29,855 bases of DNA. It comes from Pigoraptor chileana. Its lineage: Eukaryota > Opisthokonta > Filasterea. Location of the stretch: assembly GCA_943704495.1 (NCBI GenBank), contig CALSCR010001339.1:1-29855 (forward strand). The letters run 5' to 3'. Shown here in pieces: positions 12,429-23,400 of this stretch. Numbering within the stretch: the first letter of the stretch is position 1; each line of letters starts with the position of its first letter. The notes under the pieces are model-generated. The model saw nothing but the letters and a program-made list of their open reading frames with translations, did not search any database and was not told the DNA's origin. A program made the position numbers and the translations under genes.

Positions 12429-15400
12429 ATGAATAGCCACACATCTGAGGACAGAAGCAGTGCTGGCTCATCACGTCCGGTCAAGTCGTCGATGAGGAGT
12501 GACTCTGGCGTTCGCGTGCGGTCGCAAAACTCTGCCCGGTTCGACGACAATGTTGGCGTTATTCCGCCAAAGTCGCCCGACTCGGATGGCGGCGAGGCGC
12601 GCGATGAAGCCACGGAGCACGAGATGTTTGAACGAATGCGGAGCATGCAGAAGGAGATTCTGGAAACACAGGGACCCGAGGACGCCGGTGTGTAATGCAA
12701 CGCCTTCATTCCATCTCTGTGTGTCAGAGACAAAGCGGATTGGGACTTCATAGTATTGGGGTTAGATGGGGTATCAATGCATTCTAACATCATTTTGTTT
12801 TGCTTTGCATTGATTTCCTTTTGCATAGCCGTGCAAGATGCTGGCCGTCAGTCGGTTTTGAGTGAATTCAGCGACGTGGACTTTTTTGAGGACAGCGAGC
12901 CCACAAGCGAAAGTGAGGGTGAAGACGACAACGAGCGTTACAATGAGCTCAAAATACTCGAAAAGTACACGCATCCCGCAACCGGAGTTGTAAGCACAAT
13001 GTCGACTGAGGCGCAGAGGGCCGATCGAAAGCGCAACATGGAGCTCATCCGGCAGATGGAGAATGCCGATAACGACCTGCGCGAGAAACAGCGGGCGGTT
13101 GAATCGTGCAACGATGAATTGGCGCTTACAAAGTCAGCCTTCAATTCTCTGAGAGAAGAGGCGAACCGCCTGTCACATGAGCTGCGCGACGCATCGGGTG
13201 CAGATGCGATTCCCGCGGTGAAAGAACAGCGTGTGCGGCGGCTTCAGGCTGCGCTTGACAAGTGCCTCGCGCAGATGGCGATGCAAGAGTCAGCAGTGGG
13301 CAGGGCAGAAGATGCATTGCGTGTGGCGGATGCGGATGTGTCACGTGCCGAGTTGGCGCGCATGCACCTGACAAGCATTAGCGAAGAGGCAAGGGCCGTG
13401 CTGGAGCAGTATGAACAGGAAAATGTTGTTCTTGCGCGGGTTCGTGCAGCGAAGGAGGCCGAGTTTGACCGCTCGCAGGCACGACGTCGTCGACGGCACG
13501 AAGCCAAAGTGGCTGCGGCATGGAGGGAACAGGAGGAGCGCATCATTAGGGCAATGGAGGCGGCGCGGGACGGGCACAGGAAGGCGACCGAACGTCTCGA
13601 AACGACACTTTCGCAGAAGAAAGAAGAAGACATAACCGCCGCAACACGTGCGCGGAGGGAGTACGAAAAGCGGATGGGTGCAATTATCGGCCTGAAGGGG
13701 AACATGGACCAGATACGCGAGTCTATTGTGGCGCGGCATGACCGGCGCACGAAGGCGGCGGCTGCGACGGCCGAGAGAGAAGCTGCCGAGCGCGCGGAAA
13801 TTCTTGCGCAAGGTGGGAACCCGGATGTTGTCTTCAGACAGCGGCTTGCCCGGCAGATAAAGGAGAAGGAGCGGCGAGAGCACGAGCGGAGGCAATCTGA
13901 GCGACAGTTGGAAATTGTGCAAAAATTGGTTGCGGAGGACACTGCGAGGCGGCGTGGGGAGACGCGCAGCGAGAAGAAGCAGAAAGAGCGCGATGCCATC
14001 TTTGACGAGGAGGCACGTCGGCAGCGGAGGGCAATGCAATTGCGCCGGTGGAAGGGTATGTACCGCACCGACAGTCCAACGTCGGAAGACGGGTCTTCGT
14101 CGCTGACATCGCGCGATTACGAAAAGGGGGGAGTGCTTGCGTCGTCCAGTGCGACGATTATGCGCAGAGTGTCTGGGATAGACCGTGAGGAGTCGGCGTC
14201 GCCCGGGAAAATGTCCTCTCCCACCCTTCCCAACGCTCTCTCGTCGGTGAACATTAGCATGCACAATGCGGGCGTCGCAGAGTCGTCTGCTGGCGCGGCA
14301 AGTGACAAGGACGAGAGCTCTGCAAGCAGTGAAGACGAAGTGCTTGCCGTTCCCGAGTTTCAGGGAATGTGGGGTGACGTGATTCCATCCGGACGGAGTA
14401 ACACGCGAAAGGCCGCTACCATGGCGACGCACTCTGGTGCTGCCGCAACAGAGGTCACTGGACATCAGCAGAGCAAGATGGAGAAGGAGATGATGGAGAA
14501 GGCGCTTATCAAGCAGCGCGCGAGCGTCGTGCGGAAGCAAGTTGTTGCCGGCAAAGAGTTCAAGGGCATTGCCTTCTCTGCCAAGCCCGATCGCGTTATC
14601 TTCAAGGACTTTGAGGTCGGGAAGGTGTACAAGAAGAAGGTTACGTTTACGAACATTTCGTACTCTGTCAACACTTTCCGCCCGCTCGACATTCCCGCCA
14701 ATCTCTCTGAATTTGTCACCCTGGAGCACACGCCCCCTGGGCACCTCTCTGCTGGTCTCACTTGCGAGGTGACTGTTGTCTTCAAGCCCCTCGTAAACGA
14801 AGACTTGGCGGGAGAGCTTCCGTTTCTCGCGGAGACGGGCCCATTTACGCTTGCTATCGAGTGCGTCACCCGCAAGTGCCACGCGCGATTGTCGGCAAAT
14901 GCCATTGATTTTGGCGACGTCTGTCTCGGTGAAAGCGTTGTTCGCTCAATCAAGATACTTGGAGAGGGTGCACTGCCCACGCAGTACAAAATTGTGCGCC
15001 TTAATGAGAGTGATGAGAGAATCGATACCGCCGCCGCGTCCCTCCTGACAGCAGCAGATGTTGCCACTGTTGCCGCAACTCCCTCTGCCGCCACTGTTGC
15101 AAACTCGTCTGATCAGCCTTCTGTGAGGACGTCGATTGGAACGCACAAGGACCTGCATTCGCATGCTCTCCAACCCACATCGACAGAAGCGTCCCCGGCG
15201 CTGTCGCACGCAATTTTAGTCGACGGAACGGAAACTCGCAAGGGATCGTCGGAAAACCTCGCGTCTTCGTCAACGTCTCAACCTGCAGAGTTTGGGTTTG
15301 GCATGATTGTTCGCCGTGGCGAGGCCGGAGAAGTCGGGGCTTACTCTCAGTGCAACGTCGAGTTTGCCTTTGCACCAATGGCAGTCGGTCCGATGGAGGC

Positions 15401-18400
15401 ATCGTTTGAGGTCATATTCGACGACCCGAGTGTTGAGCCGCAGCGATTGTATCTTCGCGGCCGGGGAACAGATGTGCCAATCTTTGTGGAGAGGGATTCC
15501 GTGGATCTACGGATGTGCATGTTTGATCGCATGTACCGCGACGTCCTTCTCATCAACAACCGTGGGTCTGTCGCGCAACGCATACGACTGAACGTACCAA
15601 AGGAATTGAAGGGCTTTCTGGAGATCACTCCCAAAAAGACCGCGCTGGTCCAGGCGCACTCGTCACTCACGGCACAGCTGAGATTTGTTCCCGGACCTGC
15701 GCTGTTCAAGCATTGTCGCGAATATATCGACTCTGTCACTGGGCAGCTTGACATCTCGTTGGAAATCTGCGTTCACGGACAGGTGCTTCCCGTCACGTAT
15801 CGCCTCCGCGCAATCGTCACACCGTCGGACATTGAATTTGATGTGCCGTCGATCGAGTTTGGTCCCGCAACTGTCCACGAGTCTGTGCGCGTGCCGTTTG
15901 TCATCACGAACCGATCGGCCCTCCCGCAAAAGTTTGGGTTTGTGGGTCTGCCGAAGCACGCCGAGGTGCAACCGAACGACGGCTTTGGAGTGCTTCTTCC
16001 CTACGAACACATTCACCTTGACGCAATCTTCAGTCCGATGAGCGCAGGCGAGTTTTCGTTTCCACTCCGCCTCCGTTCTGCGATTGGGCGGGAATTTCTC
16101 CTCCCATGCACCGGAGTTGGCATTCACCCTCCCATCCGCCTGTCAAGCTCTGTCATTGAATTGCTGCCGACAGCTATTGGCGACGAAATGTCAGAGTCGA
16201 TTTACGCAACAAATACGGACCGCTCGCCGCAAGCGTTTGAGTTTTACGTTCCCGAGGGAGCACCGGTCAAGGTGAGCCCTGTTGTCGGCATATTGCAGCC
16301 GGGGCAGCGCACGCGCGTCATTGTGACGTTTGCGCCGAGGCTTGACTTTGGAGATGACGACGACGTGGATGGAAATGACGGCGAGGTCGGCGCAGCTCCG
16401 TCAGAACACGACGAACATTCCATCGCCGGCGACGATCTCGAGGAGTCCAAGAGCGGCCGCAAGAGTGCAGTACCAGGGCAAAAGGGGACCAACAGTGGCA
16501 ACAACAACTTGGCGCCGGTTGCATCCGGGGGCGCCCTTGCGTCGGCGTCGTTTGCCAAGAGGAACCAGCAGGCACATCGCCTCGCCGTTAACAACTCAAG
16601 GCCGACGTCACGTGCCGGGGACGGGCGGGCGGGGCTGTCGCGGCAAGGTTCCACGAAGTCGTCGCAGGTGAATTTGATGCGCGCGGCGGGCGTGAAGGGG
16701 TCGTCGATGCAAGAAGAAGGCTCGCAGATGCTCTTTACCCAGCAGGACGCAGAGACGCTCGAGCGACAGCTTGCACTTCGCATCCAAAGGCAGCGCGCGT
16801 ACACTGGCAGCGACGGATGGTTTCGTCTGTCTTGCTTTGTGCGCCCCGCACGACACGGCGTGCACGCGGCAGACAGCGACGGTCTTCCCCTCGCAGACGA
16901 GCCGTGTGATGTGCGCCGAACAGTGTACCTGGATGTGCATGCACGCTCGGTGCCTCCGCCCATTGTTATTCTTTCAAACGGTGGCGAGGGCTCGCTTGAA
17001 TTTGGACGCATTCCATTGGGGCAGCCCGCGCAATTGTCGATCGTCATACAGAATGTATCGGAGGAGAAGCAGCATGTCAAAAGCTCCATACTCTGCACAA
17101 AGGGACCCTTCGACATCATCAATGCACTTCGGTGCCTTGAACCCGGCGAGAAGCACGACATTTACGTGTCTTTTGTGCCACAGGAAGAGGCCGAGTTCTT
17201 TGAGGTTCTCGAGATTCGCTCCCACGCGTGCAGGATCCCCGTGCGTCTTAGCGGCGTGGGCGTGCAACCGACCGTCACAATTGAGCCCCGCAACGGCCTT
17301 CTTGACCTGGGCGATGTGCTCGTGGGTGACACCGCACACAAGACCTTCACCGTGCGTAACACATCTGCCTTTGAGGTCACATATCGCATCGTTCTTGACG
17401 GCACGACGAGTGCAAGGGAGCGCGCAAACATGGGACTGTCTGCCGAATCATCAGAGATGCTATCTGGAGTGGATGAAATCGACATCGACTTTGATACTGG
17501 GCTTCCGCTTGTGCGACGGTCCAGCATGACGCCGACTGCAAACGCAAACAACATGAACGCATTCGATATTGTGCCGTCCGAGGCGACGCTCGCGGCGGGA
17601 GAGTCACGTGAGGTCGTTGTTACTTTTTCGCCAGATCACCAGAGCAAGTACTATCGGGACACAGCGAGGGTGCAAGTTTCATCGCAGGTGCGTTGCATCC
17701 CCACTGTTTCGCTCCTGCAATATGCTTTATATCATGATAGCACAAATCTGTCGGCCATACTTTCTATCTCTACAACTCTCCTTACATTGTTGGGATTGGC
17801 GGGGATTGGCTCCGTGTTGTTGTTTAGTAAGCGACTACGAATGCTGACTTTTACGAAATTTCGTAATTTTCCCCCCGTTATCCTATGTGTGTGTGTGTGT
17901 GTGTGTGTGTTTTCCGTGAGCAGCAAGAGCAGCACGTGATTCATCTCCAGGGACGCGCGTGGTCCCGCACAATGTACGTCATTGGCGAGGATGACGTTGC
18001 TGCAAACGGAGACGAGATATTTGCACCTGCAAATGATGGTGAGACTGCCCGTGTGCATTATATATATATATATATATATATGTGTTGGGTGTGTATGTGT
18101 TTACTGTATGTATCTGTGTGTGTGTTAGTGCGTGGCTGGGTGCTGAAAGTGCATTGTGTATGGGTGTGAATGTGTTATTAGTGCGTAGTATGAATGTTCT
18201 TCGGTTAGAATCTGGTTCTGCGTGGGATTTGCGAATGCTTATGCCATACTCTCCTCTTCTTCTTCAAACCGCAAACCATCGCGCCACGACCATCACCATC
18301 ACCAACAACAACACCAACGATGCAGCCGAGAAAGGGCAAGACTCGCGTGTGCTTCTTCTTGTATTCAAGTGCAATCCGGCTGTCCACGATGGCCCCATCA

Positions 18401-18459
18401 AGCGAGAGCTCGAAATAGGAAACCTCCGGGGTGGAGCAAAGAAGGTGCGTCGTCACACT

Positions 18460-18503
<44 letters not shown>

Positions 18504-19372
18504 CGTGCGTGTGTTATACCTACGTGTGCACATGCGCGGTGTATGTGCGTTTGTACCGTTTCTTACATCAATTGCCTCTCCCATTGCAATGGCAATAATC
18601 AGGGTCCAAATGGAGAGTATGCCTTCGAGGCTCTCTCTGCCGACGCCACCGCCGAAGGATTCTCAATCGAACCTCTCAAGGTCGGTTTCGCTCATCCTCG
18701 GTGCCTGTTTGGTTTCCATCCCGATGCATCTCCTCGTCTCACACCGTGCCCCTTCTCATTTCTTCTTTCCGGTCATTCTTGTGCACTAACAACTCATAAA
18801 ATCATGACATACTTCCCCCCCCCCCGCAAAACAGGGCCAGATTGAGAGCGGCGCGCGAAAGGTCGTAACCATCCAGTTTGCACCCCCAAGAGACAAGGTA
18901 TGCGCATCCACTTTGTGTGTTATTTGTGTGTGTGATTGTTGGTGGATGTTTGTGTTTCATGTGCATTTAATGCGCATTTATTATCATTATTATAAACATT
19001 ATTATTATTATTATTTATCATCCGTTGTCTGTTTTTTGTTTGTTTGTTGCATGTGTTTCACCTTCATTGCTAATATGGATCACATCGAACCGTTTTGTGT
19101 GTCCGCAGCTCTATGGCCGATGGGTAGAGACAACCGTGCCGGTGAGTATTTGTGCGAATTCACACTTTCCAATGCGTCTTTTGTACTGCTTTGTGGGGCA
19201 TGGAGCCTGCTGACTTTCACCACCCATGTCAGTGCAATAACTCACCCATCTTCCCTTTCTCTTATCCAAAACACAAAACACAAAACACACACCAAAAACA
19301 CCACAGCTATCGCTAAAGGGCGACGTGACGGAGCAATTCTTGGTCGTTCTTCGAGGTTACATCATCATTTGA
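12429..19372 (+). CDS. CFAP74: CFAP74 orthologue, axonemal central-pair (C1d) protein with ASH domains, 8 exons
   Basis: CFAP74/FAP74 belongs to the C1d projection of the central-pair apparatus of motile cilia. Exons: 12429-12687, 12829-17687, 17924-18038, 18326-18444, 18603-18680, 18835-18897, 19109-19141, 19307-19372. Phases join to 1863 residues, longer than I recall for human (about 1580). The first 150 residues are acidic and disordered. Residues about 150-500 form a charged coiled coil (13,020-14,060). From about residue 650 comes the family signature RKQVVAGKEFKG, FKDFEVGKVYKKKV and GLTCEVTVVFKPL. A series of immunoglobulin-like ASH/MSP domains follows, with repeated IEFGPATV, LEFGRIPLG and LDLGDVLVGD strands. 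Low-complexity insertions lie between ASH domains near 15,040-15,290 and 16,350-16,730. The C-terminal exons give KRELEIGNLRG, IEPLKG and LSLKGDVTEQF and end at TGA 19370-19372. The ATG at 12429 is preferred over in-frame alternatives because the exon 1 to exon 2 phase fits. Confidence 0.92.
17886..17910 (+). repeat. (TG)n microsatellite near a CFAP74 3' splice site
   Basis: A TG run ends 13 bases before the acceptor at 17922-17923. This is an exception to the usual TG-at-donor, AC-at-acceptor arrangement in this window. Confidence 0.95.
18039..18325 (+). other. CFAP74 intron with (TA)n/TG-rich donor side and CCA/ACA-rich acceptor side
   Basis: After the donor come (TA)n at 18058-18081 and then TG-rich sequence to about 18180. 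The last 50 bases are CCATCACCATCACC and AACAACAACACC type sequence directly before the CAG. No polypyrimidine tract is present at the acceptor. Confidence 0.8.
18462..18514 (+). repeat. (TG)n/GCGT repeat after a CFAP74 5' splice site
   Basis: A TG run passing into GCGTG units begins 18 bases after the donor at 18445. Confidence 0.95.
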
Positions 19373-19427
19373 CAAGAGGATTAGCTGGTCTGTCCCGTCT
19401 CGTCCACAAAACTTAGTGTATATACCG

Positions 19428-19433
19428 AATAAA
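19428..19433 (+). terminator. Polyadenylation signal AATAAA, CFAP74
   Basis: A canonical AATAAA lies 56 bases after the CFAP74 stop codon, in an A/T-rich context, with nothing coding between. Confidence 0.6.
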
Positions 19434-20477
19434 TATATTTCATCATCAAGAACCCGAAATCGAAGACAGTGCAGTGGAGGCGCTGAGCGTCGAATGTGAA
19501 TGCGTCTCAGTCCGACAGTCGGTTGAATTCACGCCGGTATATTCCAAAAGATCTCCTTAGTAATTCTTGCAAAAGAATCAACCGGAGAGACAGAACAGAA
19601 CTCTCGAATGACCATTTGTGCGTAGGCGAGGCGGAGTGACCATTTTTGCGTGGCTGACAATCTTTGCGATGGCGACAACAGCGATAGTCAACCGCACTGC
19701 CACTCTAAGTGGGCACTCACGTCAGGTCTATTCTTTTGCTTTTTCGTCCGACGGACGAACAGACTGTTGCCGCGTGAGAAGACCGCGCGTGAGTGGGACG
19801 CGGCTGGCCTATACAAGCAACAAGCTACTTAACAGGCTTGACGCGTAACTGATGTAATCCAAGCGTACGTCTAGTAGCAATGTGCGTGACACAATTTCAA
19901 CTGCCTAAACAGACGAGCGGAGGGGTGCCATCCTTGCCGACTGTACCATGCGAAGACAAACGTGTATTTCAACATCAGTGTGCTCACGGACAACGAGCCA
20001 CAACAACATATGCTCACGTGCGCAGGCATACTCATACTGTATGCGGATATCTTCGACGCGGGGAATGCCACAGTTGGCAGTAGCCAGACATAACACCCCA
20101 GATGTGGCTATGACGAGGCGCGATTGTGTGGGTGGTTCATAACCAAAAAAATTATCAGTGTTATCGAACACACAACAATGACAACAACATGACAGTCGGG
20201 CGTCGGACATCGGCCGTCAATTGCCCCATACTATTATACTGGCGTTGCACGGGCAGCGGCAGAAGACCGCAGCGGCGACACAATACACCACCGAATGCGT
20301 CCGGCACGGCGCCTTCGAACCCGGACACAGTGATCGCCGGCCGGCATCCTTGCCGACGCTGACTTTCAGAAAACAAAAACAGGGCAGCAGTGCTGATTTC
20401 TACTAGTTCTGTATATTTGCGCATACAGTGCTTCACTGCTCATCTGAGTTTGAATCCTCGTCGGTTTGCAACTTACA
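19434..20477. other. Intergenic region upstream of the giant GTPase gene
   Basis: This stretch holds the WD40-like relic (19696-19806) and presumably the promoter of the gene starting at 20478. A short imperfect direct repeat TGACCATTT(G/T)TGCGT occurs at about 19608 and 19637. The word CCATACT and a TATACTGG occur near 20226-20243. No other coding sequence is convincing. Confidence 0.5.
19696..19806 (+). pseudogene. Decayed WD40-repeat fragment
   Basis: One frame reads TLSGHSRQVYSFAFSSDG, the first strands of a WD40 repeat with its GH and its SxDG turn. The neighbouring frame a few codons on reads REKTAREWDAAG, which matches the D-K-T-x-(R/K)-x-W-D end of the same repeat. One frame change separates the two halves. 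No other WD40 unit is seen on either side, so this is best read as a single-repeat relic of a host WD40 gene. A chance match of both halves in the right order seems unlikely but cannot be excluded. Confidence 0.5.
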
Positions 20478-23400
20478 ATGGCCTCCAGGACCCCACCGGC
20501 AAGCAAAGCTGTTTCTCGGACGGCACAAACGCCCCCAGGCGTGCCTTCCCCCGCCAGCCGTGCTCTCAAGACGGATGTCAATGATCCCGACGTCGACAGC
20601 ACGAGCGACGACTCTGAAGAGACCAATGACCACGCCTTCGAACCCAGCGAGGATGTTGTGACGAGTCTCCTCACGGATTTGCTCCATCTTCAAGTCCCCG
20701 AGGGTGCCGCCAACCTCAAGGGAGCCATCGAGTCCCTCCGTGAGCGCTGGAATGCACTGACCTCCAAGGAGTTTGAGCAGTTGGGTGTTCTCCTTGTCGG
20801 CAACAACCGCTTGGGTAAGACCTTTCTCATCAACATGTTGCTCCTTCTCAGCTGCGCCAGCGCGTCGACGTACAAGTCGGACGCTTACAACCAGGCACGC
20901 AAAGAGCTCAAGAAAGGCCTCGAGGCGTGTAACGACGACGAGCAGGAGACCCCTTCGGAACAACGAGCGGCGGACGAGGGCTCGAAGAATGGCGGGGAGG
21001 TCTACCGTCCCATGGAAGTCTCCAAGGGGACGGAGACTGACACTGCAACGTTCAATGCAGCCGTCGCGCGCAGCCACTGGCAGTCGACGTACAGCATTCT
21101 ACGAGAGCATGCCGCCGCTGGATTCAGCGATAACTTTTCCGAAGCGGTGCGGATCTCGGACAGCAACATGTGGGGTGGCTTCATCCTGCCGAGTGCCAAA
21201 GAGGGAGACCTCAACACGACGACCGCCGTGCATAACCGCATCCGCTTTGGGCACACCTTCCACGTGCTTGTCGTCTACCAGACCATGGACTTCATCCGGG
21301 GCGTGCTCACGGACATCGCAAGGGACACGCTCGAGGGGAAGAGTGTCGCAGAGGCATCAAAAAGCCGCTGGCTGTGGATCACTGGCGAGAGCTTAGCTGC
21401 GCTAAAATCCAATCCCCAGGGGAAGGAAAAGCTGGAAGGCTATGTGTCGTCCAACGGAGCGACAATCCCGATCCATGAGGATATTGCTGCGATTGCAGGA
21501 TGCCGCCGCGTGTACGCGGGCATGGGGGTGAACATCGAGGAGGATCGCTGGTACGTCCAGGGCATACTGCGCGACATCAACGGCAAGTTTGACACCAAAA
21601 ACAAGGAGGACACGCGTGTTCAGCGTTACAAGCGCCAACGTGCCATTCTCGAGGCCGTTTTCACGTATGTTCCCTGCAGTATTGTGGACCACGGCATGGA
21701 GCTACTGGATGCCCCGGGCCTCGACGACTGCGATCCCCTGTCAAAGGCGCTGCTTCGTGAATGCGAGGACTATCCATCGACTCGCACCATGATTATGGTC
21801 ATTAAGAGCAATCTTAGTGCGAACGAAGCCCTCCTTGAACACATCAAGAAATCGACCTTCATAGGCCGTCTGATGGCCGATCCCGAGCGACACAATCTGT
21901 ACATACTGCAATACACTGAGAATGGTGTTGAATCGCCGCAAGTGTCGAATCTCGTCGACGACGAAAAGTACACTACTCTCACAGAGACGTGGGCTGAGAG
22001 AGAGGACAGCTGCCTGACTACGCTTCGCGAAGGACTCGAGCAGGTTGTGGACGCTGCAAACGGAGGGTCCGAAATGTTGGACAAAGTGATGTCGCGCGTC
22101 AAGTTCATCACGGGGTATCAAGTGCTCTTTGCATCCCTCCTCCTCAACGAGCAGCTGCGGCAGGAAATCGCGGGAAAACATTCGGATGCGTCCAACCCAG
22201 TCGACGTAAAAGTGCTCCAACGTTCACGCGGACACGAACTGTGCGGCGTGTTCGAGGCACTCGGCGAGACGCAGCTACGCGAAGAAGTGGAACGGAGCAA
22301 GGACCAGTTGAACGTCGTGCATCGGATCGCGAAAGAGCTCCAGCTAAAGGCACAACCCAAATCTTACAATCTCGGCCCCGATGGGCTGAAGCAAGCCGCC
22401 GCATTCAAGCCAAAGACACGCGCCAAGCTGGAAACCCTTCAGGAGACCATCGCAAGAGCCCTCAACGGCACAGACGTCAGCTTCCAAACAAAGGGTCTCC
22501 AGTCGGCCGGGCGCCTCCTCGACGCCGCGAAGAAGGAGTGGAGCAGCGCGGCAGAGAAACGCATTACGCAGCAGTGGAATGTGGCGAAGCAACGGCTCAC
22601 CGCAAAGAATGTGCACACGGTGCTCGCACGCCTCAGCAAGGGCACAAACCACGTGATCTCCATTAGGGACATTGTGTTTTCACCGAATTCGACGCCCGTC
22701 GAAGCACTCGCCGCATTCAACGCCGCAGTGGTGGAAATTTTGAACACGTTAAAGATGCAGCTGATCGCGGACTTCACGCACATCCTTCCGGAAATCATGC
22801 CTGCTCTGTTTGACGAGAAACGGGGCGTAAACAACGACGCCATCGCGCTGCGCGACATTTTCATACGGGACGTCGTTGAGCCCGCTCTCAAGGCACATCT
22901 CGACGTCCTGCTCGAGCGGGGGCGAGCGGGTGAGCGACTCACAAAGGAGGCGCAGCTGCGGCTGTGGACGGGCATATGCAACGCAGCCATCAACACAGCG
23001 GTGCAGCGGTGCGCTGGGAAGGCCACAAAGGGGCGGCCGATTGAGGCCATTAGTGCGGATATTCTGCCGCATCTAATCGAAACAGCGAGCTCCGCGTTTC
23101 GACAACTCGTGGAAAGCATTGAGGACCGCCTGAAGACGCAAGCTAAGGCCATGTGGAACGATATCAGCGCTCCACGCAAGCACGGAAACAAGACGCCCAT
23201 CATGCGCACGCTCGTCCAGCGATTCTGCGAGCTGATATGGGAGCAGGGCCAAAAAGCGAAGGGAGGGCAGGAAATACACAATCCCGTTTTTGCGTACGCG
23301 CGTTCGGTCGGTTTCATCGTCAGTCAACTGGAATCCGCAATTGGGCGTCTCGCCAAACCTGAGAAGACCCTTGCAGAGTGCGGCGAGGCGTTTGTGAGCC

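Noticed and set aside
13341-14882. Long minus-strand open frame (513 codons) within CFAP74
   Set aside because: It is a shadow of the CFAP74 coding exon, of Arg/Leu-rich composition with no domain.
18816-18826. Poly-C run in a CFAP74 intron as a special element
   Set aside because: It fits a C-rich pyrimidine tract before the acceptor at 18833-18834.
20445-20465. Possible tRNA B-box in GAGTTTGAATCC before the GTPase start
   Set aside because: It lacks the TTC core and no cloverleaf can be drawn. No tRNA was found elsewhere in the window.
20433-21077. Minus-strand frame over the start of the GTPase gene
   Set aside because: It is antisense to a recognised G domain, with no support of its own.
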